From contig NW_025408671.1 of NCBI RefSeq assembly GCF_020360975.1, positions 4,154,001-4,218,000 on the forward strand: a stretch of DNA of 64,000 bases, read 5' to 3'. The notes beneath the pieces were generated by a model. That model saw nothing but the letters and a program-made list of their open reading frames with translations, had not been told where the DNA came from and ran no database searches. The DNA is from Hirsutella rhossiliensis. Its lineage: Eukaryota > Ascomycota > Sordariomycetes > Hypocreales > Ophiocordycipitaceae. Both the position numbers and the translations under genes were made by a program. Positions 1 through 9,989 of this stretch are shown here, piece by piece. The number at the start of each line of letters is the position of its first letter. Positions within the stretch are counted from its first letter, which is position 1.

Positions 1-2067
1 GTGGGCGCAAAACAGCCCTCGTGACTTTTGCACTGACACGGGCTCGAAAGCAACTTGAGCGTTGTGCTCCCTGCCGGCCTGGATCCATGATCTGATGTCG
101 CGCGGCGTCCAGTTGCCATCGACGACGAGCCACTTGGGTGCCATTGCTGCCACGGCCGACTCCCAGTGCTCGGGGGACGCGTGTTCCGTTAAGATGCCCA
201 TATCAGCCATGGCCATGACCAGGTTCCCGCTGCCGTCGTTGACGGCCACATACTGCGCGGTGCGACTGCCCGGGTGCGACTGTTGGTTGAGTCTCCGGAC
301 GTGAGAGGCGTCGAGCCCCGAGTCTCGTAGCGACGAAAGCACCGTCGATCCAGCCCTATCATGCTCGTCAGCATGCATGCATTGCTTTGCAAGAAGAAAA
401 GCAAAGACCGCTTGCGAGATGTTTGCCTACACGTCGTCGCCGACCACGCTGCATAGCCGGACACGAGCCTGCCTGCTGGCTAGGTGAGCAGCAAGCGCGA
501 CATTGTGGCCGACACCGCCAATTGACTGGCTGATGCGGGCTGGGTTCGACGTGTACGCCTGCGGTGCTACTTCGCCTGGCTTGGAAGCTGTGCCGGTATA
601 GTCACAGTTGAGATCGACTGCAACCGCGCCGGCTACGACGACATCGACCTTGGTGTCGATGGTGGCGGTGGCGGCATTGGGCTGCTCGGGCTTATTGGAT
701 GCTACATCAAGTCTATTTGTATTATCTAGTCATCAGAGCCGAGCCGATACAATACAAGTCGTAGCTGCAACTTACGAGCTCATCACCGGCTGCGAGCGCG
801 ACGCAGACTGCAGCAGGCGGGACAGCTCCACGGCAATATCAGTGGCCCGTGAGATGTTGGCCGCCACCAGGGCCTTGTTGGCGAGAACGACCCTTTCGCC
901 GGTGAGCTGCCTGAGTCTCTGCAAGATGTAAGGCGTGTTTTTGCTGCCGGTGAAGCCATTGTCGACGGCCTCCTGCACCGCCTGCTCAATAGCCACCCTC
1001 ATCTCCCCCGAAGGGACCGCAAACTCGTCCGGGATCGGGTTCGCAAAGAGCATGCCAGACTCGATGCCCAGCCGCTCCTGGGCAAAGATGATGGCCGCGG
1101 CCTCCTTCTCGCTGTTGACGACGGACGGGCTCGGGGTGCCGCTCTCCCTGGCCCAGAAAGCCGGGAAGTCGACCTTGCCGGTCCGCCCGTCGGTAAAGGT
1201 GGACACGAGACAGCCCTGGGTCTCGAGGTACTCGAGTGTCCGGGGGATGTCGAGAAATCCCTTGCAGCCGCTGCACACGACTGCCAGCCTGGTGCGTCCC
1301 AGCTCGGTGAGGTCGGCGGAGACGTCCATGGAGTCCTCGCCGCCGCGGTGCACGCCGCCCAGGCCACCGGTGCCGAATACGCGGATTCCGGCCAGTCTCG
1401 CGAGAAGCATGGTCCCTGCTATTGTCGTGCCGCCGTGGATTTTGCGGCCGGCGAGGCCCTACGATTGTGGTTTTGTTGTCAGGCTGCGTAGCTTCTTGGT
1501 TTCCCACGGCCTCCCTATTCCACGTAACCGTGCCACACACACACATACACACACGCACACACACGGACGAAGCCCAAACTGCAAAAGACAAAGGAAGGGG
1601 GGAGGTGGCAAACTCACCATGCCGACAAGGTAGGCAATGTCCCTGCGTGAAGCCTTGACAGTACCCTCGTCTTCCATCATGCGAGTAATGTCATGCGCCG
1701 ACACGCCAACCGAGGGAACGCCATCGACGACGGCCACAACGGCGGGGATGCCGCCATGGCTGCGGACGAGGTCTTGGTGCTCTTGGGCGAGATCTTTGCC
1801 CAGCGCGCCGTGGGTGTAGATGGTGGACTCGAGCGCCACGACGGGCTTGTTGAGCTTGACGGCGTCGGCCACCTCGTCGGAGACCCGGAGAAGGCGGCGC
1901 AGCGCAGCAGGCGTGCCGTGCGCCGTCGCAGATCCGGTCGATAGCCCGCGGCGCCCGCTGTCGGGCTGCTCATGGCCGCAGCCGCGCGGGCGCGGGCGAA
2001 TCGGGGCAGTGAGCCGTCCAGGGCCGGCGTAGAGGCGCAAGCGGATGACGGCCCGAGCCATCTGCAT
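1..2067 (-). CDS. Bifunctional pseudouridine-5'-phosphate glycosidase / PfkB-family kinase (3' end outside window)
   Basis: Predicted to degrade pseudouridine: the N-terminal PsuG domain splits pseudouridine 5'-phosphate to uracil and ribose 5-phosphate, and the C-terminal PfkB domain phosphorylates pseudouridine. Exons read on the minus strand are 2067-1618, 1458-776, 712-431 and 355-<1; all junctions keep frame. PsuG signatures are ALESTIYTHG and, just after the first intron, KIHGGTTIAGTM. The kinase part starts near 640 with a VVVAGAVAVDLNCDY stretch, followed by GGVGHNVALAAHL and SVVGDD, typical of PfkB folds. The C terminus is lost at the window edge. The first 40 residues are Arg-rich and almost free of acidic residues, so mitochondrial import is possible. 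The first intron holds a CA microsatellite. The domain order matches the known fungal fusion (for example an uncharacterised fission yeast protein). Domain calls are firm; the exact start could be 2061 instead. Confidence 0.9.
1528..1565. repeat. (CA)n microsatellite inside intron 1 of the pseudouridine gene
   Basis: An interrupted run of CA dinucleotides (GT on the gene's strand) lies in the 159-nt first intron, between the GTGAGT donor at 1617 and the TAG acceptor at 1459. Confidence 0.8.
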
Positions 2068-3093
2068 TGTCGCGCGCAGGTAGATGCCAACGCCTCGATG
2101 ATGACTGGTGTTCGACTACTAAAGAGAGGCCGTGCGAGAGATGGCCTTGGCATATAAGACCGACAGCCGGCGGGATGAATGCTTCTCGCCTTCTGCAAGT
2201 TGGAAGCTCAGTCACATGGAGGGAGCGCTGCGGAGTCTGCAGCTCGACAGACAGCCTGGCGAGAGCCCATCCTGAAGGATACGGGGAGATTTGCCCGCCC
2301 CACGACGTCGGAACTTCGGAGGCCACGCGGGCCGGGCGCCGCCGGGGTCGCATGGCTGGGGCTGGGGAAATAAATACCCGGGCCGGGGAAGCTTTTATTC
2401 CAAGCGTTTCGGCAAGCCAGGGCCGACGGCTATTGTCGGGCAAAAGAGGCCGTCCACCTTTCTCTATTTGCACACCGGGCCACCGGATTTCAGCGCTTGC
2501 GGGCGGTTTAATACCTGCTGGCCGTACCTCTACTCTACGAAATGCTTATTTATAGTCTCGTTCCTCAAGGCATTAAGCGGCCCCGCATATGAGTGTGCGG
2601 GGCGGGCTGGCGCTGGTACGCATGTTAAAATTAGGGGTGTACGTGCAAATAGGTGATAGGAGATATGTTTGAGTGTTTCATAATCAGCTATCCTATGTTT
2701 GAGATAGAGTATAGTGCCCTAGGAACTTCTCTTAAGAAGGTTTGTGGAAATTGTATGGCTCCTATTGATTACTCGAAATAGGACAACACATACACCGATT
2801 TGGAGCCAGAAGCACTGCCTCGGCGAGCGCCTGCAACAAAATTGACCTCGCGGCCCGCGCATGTCCCCACTGCCGACTGCATCGATTTCGATACAAACTT
2901 ATAGTGATTTGGGGCATATCTAGGGTGCAAATAGTTCTACTTATATAAACTCTTCTCTCCTAAACAGGAATGGTCTATTGGCGCTCTAGGAACTCCAGAC
3001 AGATCCAGTCCAGCCCAATCCAGTCCAATGCTAGTCCTGTCCAACAGGATCACTGTCCGTCATATCTCTCAATGCTAGTCTCGTGTGCAGCAC
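2068..3093. other. Intergenic, no gene seen
   Basis: The part to about 2500 is GC-rich 5' flank of the pseudouridine gene. From 2500 to 3060 the sequence becomes AT-rich with many TA steps. Around 3000-3045 there is a short degenerate direct repeat built on CCAGTCCA/CCAATCC words. Reading frames here are short and show no recognisable protein. Confidence 0.6.
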
Positions 3094-3709
3094 TCAAGGG
3101 CACTTGTCAAACGTCTTGGCCGTTGCTTCGCCGTCTTTATTAACCTCGGAATGGACCATGACGCCGCAGTAGTGAATGTGACCCGGCTCGCCCGAGTAGA
3201 CGACTCGGATAGGGGTAGGGCCGCCGGGCTGATCTTTCTTTTTTGTCTGAATGTTCCATACAGCCGCCTTTTTGCCAACCTTTTTGTCAACCCAGTAGAT
3301 GGGGTACTCCCACAGAGTGGCCTCCTCCTTATCGCAGTCTGCGATATTAAAGTGAATTTTCTCTCCGTTGTGGAATCGGTGCGGAAAGCCGCTCTTCGGG
3401 GCTTTGTCAATGCTGAAAGGGCCAGCCACTTTGGCCTGAGCCCGGGCAGTGGCTTCATCTACTTGGTACGGCTTCTTTGCCTTGTCGCCTTGAAGCTTGG
3501 GATTGCAGGTGATGACCTAGGATGTTGTAACATTAGCTCCGCACCATTTCTTCCACGCCAGCTGGGAATCTTAGGATGAAGGCTTCTTGTTAATGACTTA
3601 CGGGGGCGCGCGACTCCAGATGGGCCGTCTTAACATCAAGTCCTGGAGCAGCGAAGGCAGAAGCCGCGCTCAAGACTCCCGTGGCAAGGAGGGCAGCGGA
3701 AAGCTTCAT
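3094..3709 (-). CDS. Secreted ribotoxin-like guanyl-specific ribonuclease (hirsutellin/anisoplin type)
   Basis: Exons 3709-3602 and 3516-3094 give 176 residues; the GTAAGT donor and CTAG acceptor join in phase 0. A hydrophobic signal peptide (about 17-20 residues) and a short pro-region precede a roughly 140-residue RNase T1-fold domain. The four residues expected for catalysis are all present: His82 in FPHRF, Glu106 in LWEYPIYW, Arg140 in PTPIRVVY and His158 in GVMVHS. Four cysteines (40, 97, 153, 175) fit two disulphides, the pattern of the short hirsutellin branch. The family cleaves one bond in the sarcin-ricin loop of large rRNA and stops translation; simple T1-type RNases lack some of these features. 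The protein is probably exported, and its role against hosts, nematodes or competitors is inference. The gene lies in a repeat-rich region beside other effector-like genes and looks intact. A plain secreted RNase is the main alternative. Confidence 0.85.
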
Positions 3710-4763
3710 TGTGACGGCTCAGCTAGGGGTCCTTGATGAGGATGTGGAAGTAGTGCGATTGGATGTCCGTGGGGTTGTTTTCTCTGTTTTCCTCTGGATC
3801 GAAAGGTGCTGTTTATATACCTGAACTGAGAAGAGTATAGACGGGGCCTGAACAGTGACAGAATCTGACCAATGCGAGGGACCAGGAATGGCGTTCTCGA
3901 GCGAAACCATGTGACGGAAACAATAATAGAAAGGAGGCTTTGCATTGCTTTCGGCAATGCGGTAAGGATCATCTATCAAGCCATACATGAGCTGACAGCC
4001 CCCATCTGCACTCTCACCCAACCGAGTTCTCCGCCGAGGCCCGTCGAAGACGTACATGAGGAGTTGACTTTTGCGACCTTTTGCTTGGTACATTCGTATT
4101 TGATCAAGGGGCTTATGGATCAGACGTAATAAATATCTCGCGATAATTGATACGAGACCAATCTAGCAACTTGAGCCTGTTTCTGGGCCTTGACAGAGAC
4201 GTTAAATGCCGCAACAGTGCATGCGATGAAAATCGACAACTGCCCGGATATCGAGCCTTGAGTATCGATTGGCATCCCGGTGTCGTGCTGTTGGACGCGC
4301 ATGATGAAAAAGCCTTGAGCGCACTCTGCAGTGAAACCAATCATCATACTGCTTTCAGCTTGGTACATGCTAATACGAGACACTGTGCCCCGTGAGCCTC
4401 GGCGAAAGCTGAGTACGCCTTAGAGGTGCGGCTTTCACCCCTTGACTGGCTTGGGGGCAGTGTTGGTTGAGGTCGACAATTTCGGGCCGCCCGAGCAGTG
4501 GCCACTGGCGACCCTGAAGTCCTTGCCGTGAGTCATCCGGAGAAGGCGTCGAATGACAAGGGGTCGTGCGGAGTATCCGTACTTCGTATAAATGCCCGAC
4601 AAGGCGCAGAACCCTTGAGACGTCAAATCTTACAACACGACATAACCCAACCCAGACTTCTTCATCTCCCCCGCAGCGCACCAGATACTACCCCAGCGAC
4701 ATCCTAGTAGCATCAATTGGCCAAGTGAAAGCAGCTTGCAAGTCAAATCACCATAGCCGACCA
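3710..4763. other. Intergenic, divergent promoter region
   Basis: This about 1-kb stretch separates the minus-strand ribotoxin-like gene from the plus-strand DUF3632-like gene, so it holds both promoters. Apart from the TATA-like box at 3811 nothing definite is visible. Open frames between 4110 and 4680 on both strands are short and lack family resemblance. Confidence 0.5.
3811..3820 (-). promoter_or_regulatory. TATA-like box of the ribotoxin-like gene
   Basis: On the minus strand this reads GTATATAAAC, about 105 nt upstream of the ATG at 3709. Position and sequence suit a TATA element of an inducible gene; no experimental support. Confidence 0.5.
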
Positions 4764-5756
4764 ATGGCCGCGCAAGACGGTACTCTCGACGCTCGGTTGT
4801 TTGACGACGACGACGACGCCGAGGACCTTGTTTTCAAGCAGCCTCTCGATGCGCTCGTCACCCAGGCCTCGACCCCAGCTCGGGCGGCAGCTCAGATCGA
4901 CGAGTGGGTTGTGAGCGAGGCCAACAGGCGATACAGGGAGCTCGAGGAACGGAATCCGCCCTTTGAGCTCGCCGACGACGAGAGCCTGTACCTTGTCGGG
5001 CCCAACGCCTCGAGGCACATGCACATGCTGTTCGACTCGGTCGCGAGACTCTGTTCAGCCTTTGAGCCCGGCAGCACGGCGCAGGACGCGCTTGTCGACT
5101 TTATCGTTCAGCTCAAGGCTCTGCCGAAGCATAATGTGCCGCATTCCCGCTTTGATGAAGATGAGAATCCCGTCGGGAACGACCGGCTATTGCTGTGGCC
5201 ATTAGGCACCCCGTCGGCAAAAGTCTTCATGCTCGCCTTTCATCGCGAAGCCGAAGGTAGTCCTCCCATGGCCGGCCACGCGGACCAAGCTGACGCTCAC
5301 AATGATGCCGTAGATCTGGCATACCCATTCTCAGACGTTGAAGAACCCAATAGCGAGTCTCAGCAGCGGTGGAGAAACCTGCAAAGCTTCATCGCGCGAA
5401 TCACAACGCTGGACCTGATTGACTGCAGCGAGGTGTGTGCACTATTTTATATCCTGCCCTCGTCACACATGTATCCCGACCTCGAGAAACGCGGCAGTGG
5501 TGGGATCAACAGAATCGCGGGCGATCTCAAAGCCGCGGCTCAGTGGCTTCTCGGCCACTCAGTACGCCAGTGGGTATATGAGCGGTGCAGGAAGAACGCC
5601 GAGGACGCTGCTGATGGGTCTCGCGAGGTTTGGAGCATGCGGAACTGGAAAACGTGGAAAGAGCAAATGGCGTTTATAGCAGAAGACGAGCGGTTCTCGG
5701 AGGAAACACGGCTTCTTGCCAGGTCGTTGCTGGAAAAGATGGATACCCAGGGATGA
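4764..5756 (+). CDS. DUF3632-like conserved fungal protein of unknown function
   Basis: Single-exon gene of 330 residues. The start chosen is the ATG at 4764 (MAAQDGTLDAR), because the in-frame sequence upstream looks like leader. Features are an acidic N terminus with an Asp run, FVLW-poor helices, a block around LLLWPLGTPSAKVFMLAFHRE, a middle segment WRNLQSFIARITTLDLIDCSEVCALFYI, and a C terminus with AAAQWLLGHSVRQWVYERC and WKTWKEQMAFIAED. This arrangement resembles the helical DUF3632 family that is expanded in filamentous ascomycetes. No signal peptide, membrane segment or catalytic motif is visible. Function is unknown. It faces away from the ribotoxin-like gene. Confidence 0.75.
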   Translation: MAAQDGTLDARLFDDDDDAEDLVFKQPLDALVTQASTPARAAAQIDEWVVSEANRRYRELEERNPPFELADDESLYLVGPNASRHMHMLFDSVARLCSAFEPGSTAQDALVDFIVQLKALPKHNVPHSRFDEDENPVGNDRLLLWPLGTPSAKVFMLAFHREAEGSPPMAGHADQADAHNDAVDLAYPFSDVEEPNSESQQRWRNLQSFIARITTLDLIDCSEVCALFYILPSSHMYPDLEKRGSGGINRIAGDLKAAAQWLLGHSVRQWVYERCRKNAEDAADGSREVWSMRNWKTWKEQMAFIAEDERFSEETRLLARSLLEKMDTQG

Positions 5757-5839
5757 GACTCGATCGCCGCTGGGATATATGTGACCTGTCTGTCAGGACA
5801 TTCGACGGCTGTGCTCCTGGGATGAAAAAAGACCAGCAA

Positions 5840-6260
5840 TAACAATATAGGTTGTTAAAAGAATTCCTTTCTTAGTGGCTAATTCGCTATTATTTTCGGC
5901 TTTTTCTTTATCATTACTTATAGCTAAGGTCTTATTACAGATTCTTTTTAATAGCTAGTTAAGCGTAGTATATACGCGCTGCGGTTCTTTATCCGCCTCG
6001 CGGTCGCTATCGCTAGAATCATACTCGCTTTGAAGTTAAGAATCGTTTATAGAGGAAGGCATCATAGTCGCAAAAATATATATAGCCCTACTTATTGGGT
6101 TATTAGCTATATATAGCGTATTTCTTATAGTCGTACGCCTTCTGTTGCGGGCGTGCTTGCCTGTTAAAGTCTTTTATTATTTTTAGGGGTATACGGCTGC
6201 GGGCGTTACGAAGGTGTAGATTAAGGAGGGCTAGGAGAGGGAAGCTAGCCTCAATACTCC
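5840..6260. repeat. AT/TpA-rich tract, probable RIP-degraded transposon relic
   Basis: Base composition changes abruptly to runs such as TATATATAG, TTATAG and TTAATAG, with stops in every frame. Reverse-strand reading between 6080 and 5930 gives broken Asp/Ser-rich peptide pieces interrupted by stops, as expected of a coding element mutated C-to-T by repeat-induced point mutation. The original element cannot be named. Boundaries are approximate. Confidence 0.5.
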
Positions 6261-6536
6261 TCAAGACCTGCCCTTGGCCGAATTACTCAATGAGGTAAGC
6301 CGCGAGAGAGACTCGACTGCTTATGCTAAATTGTGGCTGTCCCATTAACATGGCAGTACGAAGTATAGCAATCAAAGCCCGAAATATTCAGTTGATTCAA
6401 GGAGAGATTCTTAACCACTTTAACTAAAGGAATATAGTTGGTTAAATATATGTCAACAAACATGAAATATGTCGCCCGGATTGTTCCGCCCTTGCTCATT
6501 ACATGCATGGTTGGAATGGCAATAGCTGATATCCCA
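6261..6536. other. 3' flank of the BAS2-like gene, nothing definite
   Basis: Moderately AT-rich sequence between the RIP-like tract and the stop codon at 6537. No gene or clear regulatory element is seen. Confidence 0.4.
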
Positions 6537-7213
6537 TCACTGACAACGGCTTCCATTCTGAGCCTGATTAGTGCCCTGAGCCTGCTGCATCACAGCTTGG
6601 GTGATGGCACATTTAACAGTCTGGGTCTGCTGTCCCGCGCACTGCTGAGGGGGTTGGTTTCCATTCTGAGTTTGTTTCGCGGCGGCCTGAGCCGTGGCAT
6701 CGTACGCAGTCTGGTTCACAGTTTGAAGCTGCTGTGCCACACATGGCTGAGAACTCTGAGGCTGATTTCCGTTCTTTCTCTGCTTCGCGGCACCTTGATT
6801 GATATTTCCAGTCTTATCGCATCTCTGACGCCGGTTTCTGTTATTGTTCATGCAGGGCGTTGTTGGCTGCTGGGCCCGACACCCGTTCCCGGCCTGTCCG
6901 TTGCTCGCCGGGTCAACAAAGCCGCATCCAGTCTTACCCTGCTGGAAAGCGGCTTGTGGGCCGGAGCAGACGCCTTGGCCGCCGTTCACCTGGGCGCAGC
7001 AGTTCGACGCGCAGTCGGCGTTGTTAAGGCAACGCCCGGTGATGAACTGCCCCCCTTGTCCGTTGCCGACGTTTTTCTGGCCGCCAGGGTCCGCCGTCAA
7101 GGCGTATGCGCACAATGCCACTAGCCCTTGAGTTCACCATAGCATTCAAGCTGGACGGGAGACTGCGATAGCTGCTTACCAGCCATGAGAGAAGCGACAG
7201 AGCTGCGAACCAT
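6537..7213 (-). CDS. BAS2-like Cys-rich secreted protein with Gln/Asn-rich tail
   Basis: Two exons, 7213-7180 and 7120-6537 (donor GTAAGC, acceptor CTAG), give 205 residues. The 34-nt first exon encodes the start of the signal peptide, MVRSSVASLMA, which continues as VALCAYALTA. The mature N-terminal half has the layout of Magnaporthe biotrophy-associated secreted protein 2 homologues: a GGQFITGRC motif, CLNNADCASNCC, a GVCSGPQAAFQ segment and GKTGCGF. The second half is unusual: imperfect tandem units rich in Gln and Asn (words such as KNGNQPQ, TQNGNQPPQQC, QTQTVK), with scattered cysteines. Homologues are usually shorter, so the tail looks like a lineage-specific extension. BAS2-type proteins accumulate during plant biotrophy in rice blast; the role here is unknown. 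A TATA-like CTTATAAGG lies near 7281. Confidence 0.8.
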
Positions 7214-7280
7214 GTTGGAATAAGTCGCGTGGGAGAGGATGTGGAAGTGGGGAGCAAGAGAGAAAAGCTAGTAGCGAAGC

Positions 7281-7289
7281 CTTATAAGG
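7281..7289 (-). promoter_or_regulatory. TATA-like element of the BAS2-like gene
   Basis: CTTATAAGG, symmetrical, about 70 nt upstream of the ATG at 7213 on the minus strand. Assigned from position and sequence only. Confidence 0.4.
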
Positions 7290-7984
7290 AGAGAAAGCAA
7301 GTCCAAAGTCCAACTTAAGTGACACCTGGTCCAAAGTTAAAGACGGGAGTTGAATACCGAATTTGAACGGCTGGCGATCAGTGACGAGGGAACGAAGAGT
7401 TAAAGAGAATGCGACAGTTTAGAAACTGAGACAAGAGGCGACGTCGGGCTTTATAAACAAGATCTAGATAGCGTATATTATAATCTCTCGGTGATGTTGG
7501 ACAGTTGAGCTGCCAAGGCTTACCTGCGACAACCCAACCCGTAATGATCGACGGCGAGTTAGCGAATGAATCTTGACGCAGCACAAGGTAGGAAGTAACA
7601 CGGAGCCTGTATCGATAGGTGATGGTTGCATAAGGGCGTCTCACCATTGGTGGTGTGGAAGGCGGGACGTGACGATGCGGCATCTACGGAAGCTGAAGCC
7701 GTTGTGGTGCTCATGTGCAGATTGAGAAGCTACGGTGGCGCCTTGACACGCTCTTGCCATCGACAAAATGTTTCTACGCATGTATTACATAGACTCTCCC
7801 CCTGACTCCCCGCAATTATAAGGAGTAGGTGTTCCAAGAGGCATTGGATGGAGGTGTGGTGTGTGATCCTTCATAATCTACGAGACAAGCATCTATAAGC
7901 CATTGGTTTCAAATTCGGAGATATTTATAGGTTATTAAATAAGCACGTATATCGAGTTTTCAACCAGTTATGCTTATTAAACCT
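7290..7984. other. Repeat-rich intergenic sequence
   Basis: AT-rich, stop-rich sequence upstream of the BAS2-like gene. No frame resembles a known protein. It leads into the hAT relic at about 7985. Confidence 0.4.
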
Positions 7985-8129
7985 GACCAAACGGGTGTAT
8001 ATACTCTCTATTCCCACAATGTCTACAGAGCCAGAAAGACTCTTCTCAAACACAAAGGTGAACATTTTTGACCGTTACAATCATAGAGAGACTGACGCAA
8101 TTGAAGAAGTAGAGTGTTTAATGTCATAG
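7985..8129 (+). pseudogene. hAT transposase C-terminal (dimerisation) fragment
   Basis: In one frame ending at TAG 8127-8129 the sequence reads YILSIPTMSTEPERLF, then SNTKVNIFDRYNH and IEEVECLMS. This is the conserved hAT dimerisation block, in which a Ser-Ala/Thr-Glu-Pro-Glu-Arg-x-Phe-Ser core is followed about 20 residues later by a (L/I)E-x-x-x-CL motif. Only about 45 codons are recognisable; the catalytic part upstream is absent or eroded. There is no intact element. Confidence 0.75.
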
Positions 8130-8225
8130 TTTCGAATTTATGAAACTTCCAAGGCGGGAATACATAAATTGTATCAGTTGTATGATAGAAGTCACGGCAT
8201 TGTCAAACATGGCCAAGATACCGGG

Positions 8226-8311
8226 ACTGTCAAGCTGGTAAAATACCGCTACACCATGCAAAATGAGGGCACCCCCAATAGAGGTGTTACTAACGCGTAT
8301 TATAGGCCCTT
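8226..8311 (+). repeat. Dispersed repeat, copy A (partner at 13434-13521)
   Basis: About 86 nt match the segment at 13434-13521, including the words CAAGCTGGTAAAATACCGCT, ATGCAAAATGAGGGCACCCC and TAACGCGTATTATAGGCCC. The copies differ by a 4-nt and a 2-nt indel. It lies directly downstream of the hAT relic, so it may be part of that element or of a non-autonomous derivative. Confidence 0.85.
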
Positions 8312-9989
8312 TATTGTCATGACAGGGACCCTAACGATGTCAATGTCGTTCAATGCACGGATAGTCCGGATAAGGTCATGGAATACGCATCGACAAGCAA
8401 CACAGTAATATTTCAGGGGGGTCGCATTGCCAATACTATAGGTTTTGTCCAGCCATATTTATAGCAACACTGCTGTCTCCCAGCCTTAGTGGCTAATGGT
8501 AAGAGTTGCTGCGCCTTCTTACCCTAGCTATCAACGAATGACATACATCTTTGAAGCAGCACTTACAGCTTGTATATTATACAAGCGAGGACGGATGCCC
8601 GCCTTGCTCTATTTACCAGCCATCGCGGCACCCCAATGATCCCCAGAGCTAGCCAGCTAAGCCTCCCGCTTTCCGTTTCGCTTAGTTTTGGAGGACGACC
8701 ATCATGCCGCTCGCCTGAGACAATAGGACTGAAACTGATATTGCGAAGATAAGTAGAATGATCTTGCAGATAACCATGAAGAAGATCCACCCCGCGGCTT
8801 AATTCGAGAGATAGGTCATGGCCCTCGAGTAAACGAATGCCCAGCAAGGCCCGGCCTGCAATGCAAGTACTAAGTGTCCTTAGAGAGTCATGTACGGCCA
8901 ACTAGTCTCGCAACGCATTTGCTTGGTACTCTGCTAGCTGTCACATCCAGCCGAAGGTACTTATGGTCTTGCCCGCTGTTGTCCGGCTTGGTCAAACGGC
9001 CGTTGGGTTGCAAGGCCTTCCTTGGCAGTGTGGCCTCGGCTGTGTGAGTGGAGAAGACCATCTAGACCAGACCAAAGTGATATGCGCTACCACATTGCCG
9101 TAACCAGCTATAGTTCAATAGTACAAACCGCTGCCAAGTGAAACTCTACCAACTTCAGCCACCTCTATATCAACATCGGACGACACATTTAAGGTTATAG
9201 CAATTATACTGCAACACTGCAGTGCTATTGATTAGCAACGAGATCACTTTCCCATCTGCGCTGTTCCAAGATTGCGGTGGGATTAAATCTCTTAAAATAT
9301 GTCTATAATAAACCGGTCTCACTACTCGATGGCCATTCTAGAGCAAGCCAAGGCTCGACGCGTAGAGGCGTGGGCATCCTGGTAAAAACACAACTTCTTA
9401 CGTTCTTAGCCCGCTTACAATGTTTCAAGCGCCCGCGGTCTCCAGAAGGTGTCTCACGACAATCATGCGCAATACTTGACCTCATATTTTGTCCAGCCAC
9501 TTAACACTTACCGAAGTCTAATTAAAGATAAAGAGATCTAGGAACAGCGGGGGATCTCGGGCTTAGCACACTATTGTACTTCAACAGTCGATTTCGATCA
9601 CGTTCTTCTGCCTTTCTCTTTCTCTTTCTATCTTTGGTCAACTTTCTACTTCGCTAGCTTGCGAGGACATTATCTCGTCGAGCGTGATCTGGTCATTTTA
9701 CTGTAGGCGCCGGCTGACCCAGACTCGCTCTGGCGACTTCACACTGTTATTTTCTCTTTAAGGTGAACAGTTAATGTTGACGAATCTACCCTAGGGAGTT
9801 CGAGCCTAGGTGGCTTTAAGAATGGCAGTGATAAAACTCCGGTTGGTTTATCCGAATACCTACCTCGGCTCTTTAGATGTCCACTAATGTAATCAGCATC
9901 GACCCAACAGTCGTCTCAGAAGAGTCGATTGGGACTCAGGAGACGCATGAAGCCGAAAACCTCTCAAGCCTGCCTGTGGGGTTGTAATT
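8312..9989. other. Intergenic, gene-free repeat-like DNA
   Basis: About 1.7 kb of AT-leaning sequence with short open frames only. A minus-strand frame between 8901 and 8563 stays open for about 110 codons but matches nothing recognised and has no good promoter or intron context. Pyrimidine-rich runs at 9600-9650 could belong to a promoter of the downstream candidate gene. Confidence 0.4.

Noticed and set aside
8563..8901. 112-codon minus-strand frame
   Set aside because: In the repeat-rich gap; no homology recognised. Could be a decayed fragment but nothing supports a gene.
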